Below, piece by piece: positions 21,853 to 32,750 of a stretch of DNA of 64,000 bases. How positions within the stretch are numbered: position 1 is the stretch's first letter; each line of letters opens with the position of its first letter. This stretch comes from Nemania diffusa (lineage: Eukaryota > Ascomycota > Sordariomycetes > Xylariales > Xylariaceae), in assembly GCA_038501195.1 (NCBI GenBank), contig JBBPUQ010000001.1, positions 5,580,001-5,644,000 of the forward strand. Direction: 5' to 3'. The position numbers and the translations under genes are program-made. The notes under the pieces were generated by a model that saw only the letters and a list, made by a program, of their open reading frames with translations, did not search any database and was not told where the DNA came from.

Positions 21853-24505
21853 GGTGACAGATGTGTGCTTCGAGAGGTATTCGATACTCGACACGGGGGT
21901 AAGGGGATGGGCTTCGACGGTCGACTATGAAATCTCGACAACCCGCGACGGTATAAAACGAAGAGGGGGGACACGTCGGTGCTGACTTGTTGGGATGTGG
22001 GCGAGCCCAGCGGGGTCATCCCCAGCAGCGACCATCGTCATATGCAGTCAGGCATCTTCTTCAACGCTGGTAAGGTGCCGCCGGCGGGGGGGTCTCTCAC
22101 TTAGTTAGGAAGGAAGCACAGCTGCTCGTCTTTGTTCATTGGCCCGTGGGCATCCACCAGCAAGTCTAGCCGGCTTAGTCTGCCGTCATGGTCAGCCGGC
22201 AGAGTTTGGGCTTGCTTTGTCCATAACTTAAATACCCCCGGATGGGCCCTGGCCAAAGGAGACTTTCATGTGGGAAGTATAACATTGACGGACGCGACAG
22301 ACTGGGCAATTGTTGATTATAGATATAAAGAGGACTGGTTTCTCGTTTGTCTAAGGAGGCCTTAGATGCCTTAGGTTTCAAGTTGTCGGTATGAGGCACC
22401 TATCTATGTTAAGAATTAGGGTAGGTTAGACTACCGGCGGCCGCCATCTGTTTAGTGTAGGTACCTCTGCTAATTATCACCTAAATGTTGGGAAATTATC
22501 TGCTAAGATTTGGGCTTAGCAGGGTAAGGGCCTTGGAAGAGCTGTATTCGTATATGTATTCGTATATGTATTGCTACGGGTTATTTAATTAACTAGGTAC
22601 GTTGAACTGATTGGATCAACAACCACCTACCTAGGTACCTGAGGTATCTCGAATTGCCAAACTAGTCAATCACGAATACTCGATATCATTCCGGGAGAGT
22701 ATTTACAACTGTTACTGTCTACTTATAGAAGATAGCTATGCCGAAGAATTAACCGCAATTATTACCTAAGGGGGTAGGTAGATTCTAAAAGATTGAGTGA
22801 GACTACTTTATGACATTTCCTCGGTAGATATATATACTCTTCCCTGAAAGTTCATATCCATTTTAGGCTTGCCTAGAACCCTCTCCACCTGCAGAGCTAC
22901 CATGGCGTAGATCATAAACGTTGACTGATACCCTGTGCGTGGGATTTGTTGGCATACAGCCACTTCGTTAGCAACACATGAGACCACTACCATTGGGTGG
23001 CGTGGCATATATAAATAGAAGATTGTTGACCTCTTACCGCACTGCAGCATATTTCTTTTGATTCTACGCATAGTATCCTAATCATATTCCAGAAAAAGAG
23101 ATTCTACTAAGTACACTAAAGCTACCATAGTAGACGATAATAATCTCTAGACAGGGGTTTACTGCCAGTGGCGCTCATTTATCTTAGTTAGTAGACTCTT
23201 GGTTATAGTTAGGTAGTGCTTGTAGACCGACCTAGCCCACCTACAGCAACCACGGGATACCGTATTTCTACACGTCTATAAATAATGAATTGTATGTAAA
23301 ATTATTCATATTTCATAACCGGAATATTCTATGTAAGTCGCAATAGATGACTCTGCCGAGAGTGGGCTATAAAAACTGTTACAGACAGGTTTTCTTATCT
23401 AAATGGACAGTTGCTCGTTTACTAGGTAGTAGGTAACGTCTACTACGTACTCACTGAATTACACTTAGAGCTATAGGCCTAGACATCGTGAGTGAAGCGA
23501 GGTAAAGTATTGTGTATATATATGCACAGTACCTATAAGTCTACTGAACGTTAGGGGGTGTGGGGCTGATGTAGAAGTCTTAGATGGACGGCCAGTTTAG
23601 GTAAAAAATTCCGGTAGGTCCGTTGAAGATCTTAGTGTAGCAAGGGAGCTGAGCTTGTCGGGACCGAAGAACTAGGCGCAATACAACATAAAACCTAGAT
23701 AAAAGGCTGTAAACCTCAGCTTTATCTGCTTTGTCCCCCCCGACCGATGAAAAGTGTCATGACATGTTATTTTGTAGCCCTCGCGCGAGTGAGTTGCGCG
23801 GCCCGAACCGATTCCTAGCATGCCTAGTAATTCTAATCTTAAATGTCTGGCGGAGATTTGGGCGATGCTATCCTTAGCAGCAGGTTAGCTATAGCATGTG
23901 TCTTGAGAATTGGGTTGTAGGCCTCTAAAATCCTAGATGTTGATAGATCGGCCTCCGGGCGGCGGACTATCGTTAAATAAGCCATACACATACCCCCCTC
24001 TAAGTCTAGGTATGTAGCATTACCAACGTTTTATAAGCAGAGAAACACGCGTCAGATTTTACAGGTAGGCGCGGTCAGACCAGAATTGTCGGAAGGGAGT
24101 CTGTAATGTCTTGCAGCAAGGGATAACAGCTTATACTCGTACGCCCGGTGTCTTGGATATGGAGCTCGAGTGGGGCTCCGGTCGTGTAACTAGCAGCGTA
24201 CGTATAAAGTGAGGTTGAAATAACAATAAATCAAAAGTCCGACTCACAGGCCACCGGACAGTTTCACTTGATTGAAAAGGCTCTCGCTCCTTCTTTTCTT
24301 TCTTGTTACCCTTTTCCCACGTTGACTTCCTCTTTTTGTCCTGTCCTTCATTTTTTTCGGAGAAGTACTTGCTACTCGACTTCCAATACAAGCTCTTAAG
24401 CGTTGATATAGGTACTTACTTACCTCTTACTTACCAGCCACACCCACCGGACTTCACCAACGTGTCTCCCTTTTTTCGAGGAAAAGTCCCGACACCCGCA
24501 CCAAG
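21853..24505. other. Long gene-free divergent region ACBP / FAD oxidoreductase
   Basis: 2.65 kb between divergent starts, AT-rich and dotted with short TAGGTA/TACCTA palindromes (AGGTACCT at 22459 and 22633). An 87-residue minus-strand frame (22808-23071) has no domain I recognise. It could hold an unannotated non-coding transcript or decayed transposon DNA; I cannot support either. Confidence 0.5.
22544..22572. repeat. 12-bp tandem repeat
   Basis: TATTCGTATATG occurs twice in direct succession and a third copy starts (TATTG). A minor tandem repeat in gene-free DNA. Confidence 0.8.
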
Positions 24506-25812
24506 ATGACGAAGACGGTCGTGGTTCTGGGTGGCGCCTTCGCCGGTGTCCAGGTCGCCCACCGACTACTCAAGTACACGCTGCCTCAAGTAAAGGATCT
24601 GAAAGTTATCCTCGTTTCAAAGGTGAGGCTAAACATCACCATGGCCAAGTTTTATCGGATCAAAACAACTTCAAGCGTTTGATCTACCTCGTCTTCCAAT
24701 GGGAATGCGCGGGCCGCTCTGTTTCCGTTGCATGATAGTGGGGAGGTTTGAGGCCGAATGCTAACAGACCCATGCAGAACAGCCACTTCTACTGGAACCT
24801 GGCAGCAGTCCGTGCCATCGTCCCAGGCGTCCTGACAGAGGACCAGTACGCACGGCCCATTGCCCCGGGCTTCGCAAAGTACCCGGCGGACGCCTTCGAG
24901 TTCATCATCGGCACCGCCGAGACCGTCAACACCACCACCAAGACGGTGAAGGTCGTGGTCGGGGGCGCGGACGCCAGTGGCGAGCGCGAGCTGAGCTACG
25001 ACTACCTCGTAGTGGCCACGGGCACGCGCAACGCCGGCACCACCAACGTGCCGTGGAAGAACAACGGCTCGCACGAGGAGATCACGGCCCTCCTCGCCGA
25101 GACGCAGGCGAAGGTCAAGGCCGCCAAGCACATCGTGGTCGCCGGCGCGGGCGCCACCGGCGTCGAGGCCGCGGCCGAGCTGGGCTTCGAGTACGGCAAC
25201 CCCAAGGACGCCTCCAGAATGAAGCAGATCGTCCTGCTGTCCGCGGACAAGGACGTGCTGGGCGGCGATAGCATCGCCGGCAGCGCCGCCGCGGAGCTCA
25301 AGAAGCTCAACGTCACGATCCGCGGCTCGTCACGCGTCGCGAGCGCTAGCCCCTTGGAGGGCGGCAAGACGGAGATCGTGCTCGCGGACGGCGAGAAGAT
25401 CGTCACCGACCTCTACCTGCCGACCATGGGCATGACGCCCAACACCGAGTTCCTCCCCGACGCGCTGCTGACGGCCGAGAAGTTCGTGGATATCGACCAG
25501 TTCTACTCCGTGAAAGGCGCCGAGGGCGTCTGGGCTGCGGGCGACGTCGTCTGGAAGCCGCGCGGCAGCTTCGTCCTCACCGACAAGCAGGCCGCCGGCG
25601 TCGCTAAGAACATCGACGCCGTGCTCAGGGGCAAGGCCCAAACACCCGTCAAGACCATTCCCATAGACATCCTCATGGTCGCCACCGGCCGCTCGCGGGG
25701 CGCCGGTCGCATGGGTCCCGTCAAGGCCTTCAGTATCATGGTCTACATGATCAAGGGCAAGACGCTCGGGACCGATAAATTGCCCGCGTGGGTCGATGGT
25801 ACGGTATTCTAA
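24506..25812 (+). CDS. AIF/AMID-like FAD-NAD(P)H oxidoreductase
   Basis: Pyridine-nucleotide-disulfide-type flavoprotein related to AMID/FSP1 and fungal AIF-like oxidoreductases, which reduce quinone-type acceptors. Exons 24506-24622 and 24778-25812 join in phase to 383 residues. The FAD dinucleotide fold begins VVVLGGAFAGVQVAHRL. The NAD(P)H fold is HIVVAGAGATGVEAAAELG, and the second FAD motif is GVWAAGDVVW. There is no clear mitochondrial presequence. Exon 2 is strikingly GC-rich (nearly every third position C or G) whereas exon 1 is not. It converges on END3. Family assignment is firm; the electron acceptor is unknown. Confidence 0.9.
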
Positions 25813-26246
25813 GGGTGGCTTAGAACATAGAGCATCTTCACCTGAGATATAGAGCGGTCTCACTTTCACATTTTTCACCGCACTATCAACTTATTTCCGT
25901 TTATTCTGCTGTAGCAAGAGGCATCGAGTTGGATAAAATATGAGAAACGGGACGCAGGGGAGGAGGAGCTTGATAATTGATACCCAGGGTTACCCCACCC
26001 CCATGATGGGCATACTTACCATCGGATGGTACCTTTAATAACGAATGCATTTCAAACCCTTCTGAACTAAGCTTACTAGAATTATACCCTCGCTATAAAT
26101 ATGAACAAGCCGTGAGATCAATAATAATACTAGCTGATCTATCTGTGGGGATGTTAATATTTCATTCCATCCTTCCGTATCGTATCGTACCCAAGTAAAC
26201 TCCGTCTTTACCCTATAGTCAAGCGCCTCACTTCGTTCGACTTGTC
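25813..26246. other. Convergent intergenic region
   Basis: 3' flanks of the FAD oxidoreductase and END3; no gene or repeat seen. Confidence 0.6.
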
Positions 26247-27581
26247 TCATCTCCCCGTCTTCTCATCGTCGATTTCCCTCCTTAACTTCTCGAGAACCTG
26301 CATGCGCGAGGCAAGGTGCGACTCTAGCCCATCGACTTGCTCCTTGACCGTCTGTAAATCATCCGCTACGCCGCGCAGACTGCCTCCTACTTTCGCCTTG
26401 CCACCGCCCTCCTCGAGGTCCCTGAGCTCCTTACGTTTGTAATCGAGGAGTTGTTCGAGTTCCCGCTTGACGAGCGCGGGTTTGCTATCCCTCTTCCCAC
26501 CACGCCGACGGTTCGCATCGGCCTCCACCTTCTCGACCTTGGCCTCGAGGTCCGCCAGCTGCTTCTTCAGCCGCACCTCCTCCCATTCGGCGTCCGACTT
26601 GGCCGTGCTGAAGTCGGTGCCGGCGGTCTTGAAGCTGCTGCGGCCCAGCCGCGTCAGGTACTGGTCGCCGAACTTGGCCTTGCGTCCTGTTGCCGTGGTC
26701 TCGTCGGCCTTGGCGGCCCACCGCGAGGCGGCGGACGCGTTCCTCTCGCTGTCTATTTGGTAGTCTATTTGGTTCCGCTCGAAGGATGAACGTAGGGAGG
26801 CTGGGACCGTCCGTGGGATCCGGAACCCTTCGTGCCGGTTGTTGAGGATGTGGAGGAATGCGAGGCATGCGTCTTTGTTGATCGAGGAGGAGGCTGATGG
26901 GTTGATGAGGTTCCATGCTGATCTGATATCGGTGTCTGGCACATCGAGTGATTCGTACAGGTCTTCGAGAGCATTGACTGCGTAGCGACCGAGTTAGTAA
27001 GAGTCAAGTGTGCTAAGCGGCGGTGAAGATAGTAGTTATACGTACAGGAGATCTCCCCTCGCATGTCCCTATTCTCCTGATATATTGACTCGTACTTGGA
27101 CTTGTCTTGCGGATTCATGTACCAATCGAATCCATCTTTCAGGCCGGGTGTGTCGGAGTCGTCGTCTACCTGCTCGAATTGTACTTGCTTGCCCGTAAGC
27201 GCTCGATTCGCTTGTACGAGATGTGATTTCGATTCGGGAACTAGCCAATCTGGTAGCGTCGCAGGAACATCGGCATACTCCTATATCTCACATTAGATGC
27301 GTGTCTTATAGGGTGAGGAGCGGACCGAGAGCAGGACGACGCACCCCATTCACTATATCGAAGATGATGCGCATGGCCACGCAGAACTCCTCGAAATCCA
27401 GATTGCCGTCATTATCGACATCGGCCACATCCCAGACACGCTCGAGCTGATCATCCCGCAGGCCACTGTTCTTCAGAAGAGGTGCGGCTTGCTCGCCAGT
27501 CAGAAACTTGCCGCCATTGGTCCGTGTCGTGAAGATGTTCCAATATGTCTCGATCTCCTGAGGCTCGATGCGCGGGGCCAT
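26247..27581 (-). CDS. END3: Actin cytoskeleton-regulatory complex protein END3
   Basis: Component of the Pan1-Sla1-End3 complex that couples actin assembly to clathrin endocytosis at cortical patches. Exons (minus) 27581-27345, 27280-27046 and 26977-26247 join in phase to 400 residues, the usual length in moulds. The N-terminal EH domain carries an EF-hand loop [12 protein letters not shown] (D54, D56, D58, E65). A second EH domain follows ([20 protein letters not shown]). The C-terminal ~150 residues are a charged coiled coil, the region that in End3 binds Pan1. It lies tail-to-tail with the FAD oxidoreductase. Confidence 0.94.
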
Positions 27582-28398
27582 CTTTTAAGTCTGTCGGGTT
27601 GCAGCCAGTAGGCTTTCCGTCCCTTTAACGCAAAAGTGTGTAATTGGGCAGTTTAAATAGGGTACAGAAAGTTTGGATAGTATAAGTATCGAGAATGAGC
27701 ACAGTTCTTTTGGTGTAAAATGCTGATGAATACGGGATTGTGGCTATAACTACAGTAGGTATCTATCTATTTAGGTAGGCCATACGTAACTGTCCGACCG
27801 CAAGCCTCCTGGTACCGCGTATTTGGTAGCGGCAGGGCAGTGGGTCCGCTACTTACACGATCAGAAGCTTGAGCCACGATTTAACCCGCCACATTTTCCG
27901 AACTTGTGGCTTGACAACTCTCTCATTTTAAATCAGTCGTTCAAGCCTGCAAACAAAATAAACAAATGTTTCTCACGTTCTAGCTTCCCACAACTAGGTA
28001 CAGCTTCTACAGCTCTTAGGGAGGAGGGTACGAGATGGAGTGTATATAATAAGACCCCCCATCTACGGTCGTCGCCTAGTCCCGCTCCGTTAACTCTATA
28101 CTTAATAACATCAATCTCACTCCTTTACAACTTACCGATAGAATCAAAAACATAACAACATAGAGCTACCACCACTTTTCTCGTCATTTAGTGAGAGGGC
28201 TCTATCTAGGCAAGATCTGGTCAATCGCAGTTGAAGAAGATTACTTCATCAGTCAACACATTCTATATACTTAGAAAACGAGAGTAGTCGCTATATCCCT
28301 GTCCTTCATCTTCGCCGAGTAGCAGCCGCGAGCTAACCGCTACCAACTTCACCACTTACTAACCCGTTATGTTGCTACTATATACTGGGTCATACACA
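27582..28398. other. END3 upstream region
   Basis: Promoter side of END3 and 3' flank of the Gal80-like gene. A 110-residue plus-strand open frame at 27823-28155 has no recognisable features and is not called. Confidence 0.5.
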
Positions 28399-29676
28399 TC
28401 AAACACCCTCCCAGCCGGCGGCCCTGGTGATCCTGTTGAGCAGGCGATGAGTCTTCAAGGCTGATCCAAAAGTGGCGACGATATCCGTGTCGCCCTTTGC
28501 GAAGGCGCGATACTGACGAGCTAAATTAGCCGCAATCCCCGGTACTTTCTCTACGAACTCGTCATTGGCGAGATAGTCCACGTTTTGGACTTCATCATTC
28601 CCGATTTTCAACTTCAGCGTCCGCTTAGGCTCACTGAATTGCCAGTGTTGCTGCGGAACGATGACCTCGATCTCGCCTTCATTTCCAGAGATAATCCATC
28701 GAAAGCTGACACCGTCAACATCGCCCTTCGGCTTCCTGGCTGAGATGGATGCTACAGCACCGCTCTCAAGGATCCCCTGTACGAGAATCTGATCTGGACC
28801 TGTCTTAGGGTGTGCGGGATTGACCAGCACACCGTCAGCGCTGTAAATCGCGACCTCCGAGATTGTCGATTTCAGGATTGCTTGCACTTCGGTGAAGTCG
28901 CCAACTACATGAATAAAGCTGTCGAGAACTAGCAGGCAGAGTTAGCTCCAGAACCAAGAATACCAAACATGATCTATCAAAAAGATGCACTCACAGTGGC
29001 CGAAATAGATGTGGAAAAGATCGCCACCAGACTTGTGGTCCAGAAAGTATTCTCCCTTCTCAAACCACATATTATAGGGGAGGACACTGGAGGAAACCCA
29101 CGCCGACGAGTTTATGACTTTTCCAATCTGCCCCGACTCGACGATGCTCTTCACCTTTGCGACGAGGGGGTCTGCTCTAGCCTGTACACCCACAGATGTG
29201 CGCACCCCGGCCGTCTCAGCAAGTCTGTATAACTCCTCAGTCTCGGCAAGACCAGCGCCTAGTGGCCATTCCACGAAGACATGCTTCTTGTTTTCGAGCG
29301 CCGGCTTCGCCAATTCCAAGTGTTTTGCCACATTGACAGAGATGACCACTAGATCCACATTTGGGTCATTCGCAAGGTCCTTATGGTCTCCATAGGCTCT
29401 CACAGATTCCGGCAAACCATACTGTTTGACTTGAGTGTTTGCGTCAGCACCAGTGCCTTACGGTTCATCTAGAGACAATCTAGTTGGATGCTTACTCGCT
29501 CGTGTCGCAGATTCCACATTGGAATTGCAAACTGCAACTATTTCGTAATATTCTGGCAATGCTCGAAGGGCTGGGAGGTGTGCGACTGCAGCCCAGTAGC
29601 CAAGGCTAGCTACCACGGCCGGTTTCTCTCCAGGGCCAGGTCGTAGACCCACGATGCCGACGCGGATTGGGGCCAT
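28399..29676 (-). CDS. Gal80-like Gfo/Idh/MocA-family protein
   Basis: NAD(P)-binding dehydrogenase-fold protein resembling yeast Gal80, the repressor of the Gal4 activator. Exons (minus) 29676-29496, 29429-28995 and 28928-28399 join in phase to 381 residues. A Rossmann start RVGIVGLRPG (5-14) is present. Where active family enzymes have EKP, this protein has VEWPLG (E114, W115, P116), so the catalytic lysine is absent, as I recall for Gal80 (EWA). The C-terminal domain holds GGDLFHIYFGHFLDSF, like the Gal80 segment around FGH. This points to a regulatory or sensing role rather than catalysis (inference). It is divergent from a Zn2Cys6 factor 780 bp away. It could still be an enzyme with unusual chemistry. 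Confidence 0.85.
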
Positions 29677-30456
29677 TTTAGTAAGTAGACACGATTGAGT
29701 AGTTATTTAAAGATCTGAAGAAGATTCTGGCGAAAGGTACAATGGTAAGTTCTGATTGAAGGAAGTTGGGTTTTGTCGGAGGACATAACACCCTTTATAC
29801 GCTTCCGATCGTGGTGTTCCCCTATTGCGACATTTGGGGTATGTCCCTGTACAGAGTTGCTGCGTCCCACTCGAATTCCGAGCTCTCGATATGAAGACTC
29901 GATGAATCTTGCTTACAATGTAACATCCGTATTTAGATCCGTAGGGTAATGTGTGATGTTTACGATATCTAGGTAGATGGATGTAAGTGGTCTTGGAATA
30001 CAGCTGTTTATAGTTAACTTTTGGACTTATCGCTTGGATGACTACCGTGAGCATCCGAACTCCTTTGTAGCTAATCAGTCATAATATCTGTGTATCTAGT
30101 TAGCTAACAATACCTTTGACGAATGGAAGTTTTTTGATGCCCGAGTCGAAACACAAGTCCAAGGCCAATCTATAAGGTACCTCGAGCTTGTACCTATGCA
30201 GCACACTCCAAGGAAGGTACACCCCCAAAGAAGCATACAAGGACCCGCTTGAACTCCGGGGATGGTGTGACCAGTCCCGGCGCTAAATCTGCACCTCCGG
30301 AGCTGACAAATCTGGTGACTGAGCGCTGACTACTGGGAGTCTATTAGATAGCGTCTGAACTCGAAAGGGCACCGAAATTGAAGAAGAAGGCTGCATTCAA
30401 TTGAAGTTAATTTATTCTTCACATCAATATCACGTGCATCAAAATTTTGTTTCGCA
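29677..30456. promoter_or_regulatory. Shared divergent promoter, Gal80-like / Zn2Cys6
   Basis: 780 bp between divergent start codons. It contains an AGGTACCT palindrome (30175-30182) and three CCGG cores spaced by two helical turns (30254-30302, separate entry). Both genes could be controlled from here (inference from geometry only). Confidence 0.5.
30254..30302. promoter_or_regulatory. Three CCGG cores at 20-21 bp spacing, candidate C6 sites
   Basis: CCGG occurs at 30256, 30277 and 30297, the last inside the perfect palindrome CTCCGGAG (30295-30302). CGG/CCG half-sites are the usual targets of Zn2Cys6 dimers. The spacing places all three on one helix face, about 155-200 bp before the factor's start codon. 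Binding is not shown. Confidence 0.4.
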
Positions 30457-32446
30457 ATGCCAATATCACGCAGGAAAGCATGCGAGCACTGCAGGCTTGC
30501 CAAGGCCAAATGTTCCCTGGAAAGGGTTTGCTCCCGATGTTCAAATAGGGGCTTGATATGCGAATACAATAGAGCAACATCCCGCGTAGGCCCTTATACG
30601 CGACCGTATCTCGTCGAACCCGAGCGGGACTTACCTTCAGCCAGCCCCTCCACTATCACGGGTCCCCTCTCGAACTTATTTAGCCCTTCAGACCTAGGAA
30701 TCCCCTCCTCAGAATTTGGGAACGTTTTTCATGAGAACCCCACACTAGACAGTATTGACCTCGCCAATTGGGACTCATACCAAATCAACGGACCTCGAGA
30801 GGTGCCATGGGACCGATCTATCTGGAATAGAAGCGAGACAGTGACAGATCTACCCTTCCCTGTGGACTTGTCACGTCACGAAGCAAGCAATGATCCTGCT
30901 TCAAATGAGTTGCCCGATTCTATGTTACCTTGGGGCTTTTTAAGAAAAGCTCTGTTCGTGGACGCCCAAGCCAGCACGAACTCCACGGTTACGACTGAAC
31001 AGTCTATCGAAACCATGGCAACCGCACAGTACCCATCGCAACCTCGTCGTCCTTCATCACCCAGTGACGAATGCGACCCTACTACTGAGGCCAAAGATAT
31101 TTTAGTAGTTTCTATTTATGGAAATCAACATGAACGTTTCCCAGACCTAAGACGAGGAGCAACCACCGAACAATCGCTCATCACTATAATCCTTGTGGGC
31201 CAAGTCAATAACTATCCGAGGATGCTGATGCGAGGAAGTAGACTACCCCCTTTCATCTACCCTCAGTGTGTATTAAATAATACACTCTCCCACCAGTGTA
31301 CCGCACTGAATGGTACGCACCAGTGCTTGCCCGAGCCACTGGCGAATTGTGCTGCCTTAGTTCAAATGTTCTATAACCGTAACCCTGGTAACTCGCAATT
31401 GGTTTGGAAAACAATATACGATGAGCAGAAACGTTTAGAAGAACAAGTGAGCAACTTCTTTTCGAGTAATTCCCCTCCGATTTATTGCCCATATGTTGGT
31501 CTGGGTAGGTATTGTGGTGCAATATGGACCTAGATACCCTACCAACTACTTTTTTTGGGCGAAATGGCTAAATATTTATCTTAAATATAGTCTCACGCTT
31601 ACGATGTCCCAATGCTTCTAGCAGCTATTCAGGCTATGGCAATCTATAGTGAGCAATATCTTTCATGATTATTCAGTTCTCTCCTACCGATCAAATATTT
31701 CCATACGAATTAGTGCATTATATCAACTTGGAAGAGAAAGGACTAATCGTAAGCATCGCAGTCTTGATTCAGGCACAAGATGCTGAAACCATTGCTAAGA
31801 ATGATGTCACCTCTTTAGCCGTAACCCTTTCTGTTCGTGCCCAATATCTACTCTTCGTGGTTAGTGTAACCTATTTAGAAATAAATTCTCATCCAGCTCA
31901 TAGGACATGGCAACGAGACTCCATTTTAGGAGCTTAGGTTTATATAAAGGCGACATATACCACAATCCTAATTTAAGCCAAACGAGTTGGGTAGTTCGCG
32001 AAAGTATTCGAAGGTAATTTTCTACTTTGTCTTAAAAAGATTAGCTGTGTATTGAATTTATAACCTTGCTAATGTAATCAACCCAATCTTCTAGGACGAT
32101 CAATCTATTTTACGTGATCAGAATAGTGCTCGTGATTCAAGTTGGGACGAAACAATCGAATTGCTGTACCATAGGATCAACTCCTTTGCCATGTGGAAGG
32201 GACCTCTGGGACCCAGATGCTACTGAGACTTGGGCTATACGGTTACATAGATATGGAAGTCGGATGCTGCGTAATCGTGTGCTCACTATTAATGATTTGT
32301 TGGGTGCCCTCGATAGCAGAAAATCCGGGAAGAAGGATATGGTAGACCCTCTGGTTCAAAAGGATTTGGTCACTTGGTGCGAGAGTCTGGATGATCTCGG
32401 AACACTTGTCTGGATGGCATCCATACTTGAACTGCAGGTTAGGTAG
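30457..32446 (+). CDS. Zn2Cys6 transcription factor
   Basis: Nuclear DNA-binding regulator. The Zn2Cys6 cluster is C9-x2-C12-x6-C19-x5-C25-x2-C28-x6-C35 followed by a basic linker. Exons 30457-31446, 31591-31648, 31762-31859, 31904-32013 and 32095-32446 join in phase to 535 residues. The joins rebuild family sequence, for example LLAAIQAMAIYILIQAQDAE across intron 2 and RESIRRTINLFYVIR across intron 4. The C-terminal part (LPCGRDLWDPDATETWAIRL, WCESLDDLGTLVWMAS) matches a clade of fungal C6 regulators with a fungal-specific activation region. Intron 3 (44 bp) is unusually short, so that join is least certain. It has no full-length fungal_trans domain that I can recognise. It is divergent from the Gal80-like gene. 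Confidence 0.85.
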
Positions 32447-32750
32447 TAGTAGTAAACAGCTGATGTTTGGTTAGCTACTCTGGAAGTCACTCACTTACAT
32501 TACCTGAGTGCACGCACTAGGCAACCGAGGTAACACAAAACCAGCTCAATAGCGACAACATTGTTCTAGATACCTGCAATGGTACCAAGGTACTTCTTGC
32601 CCTTACAAGCCATATTTTTAGACCTCCTACCTGTAAACAAACCTATGAACATCAAACAAATCGTTCTCCAGATTCCCATTTCCGCCAACATTACAACACT
32701 TGCCCTTGACCACCTTCCTCCATCAAACAGGCGAGTAGCTTACTCCCAAG
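32447..32750. other. Short intergenic region
   Basis: 304 bp between the C6 factor and the next co-directional gene; nothing else seen. Confidence 0.6.

Noticed and set aside
26451..26916. Frames of 98-143 residues on both strands
   Set aside because: Shadows of END3 exon 3, which encodes the coiled coil in the correct spliced frame.
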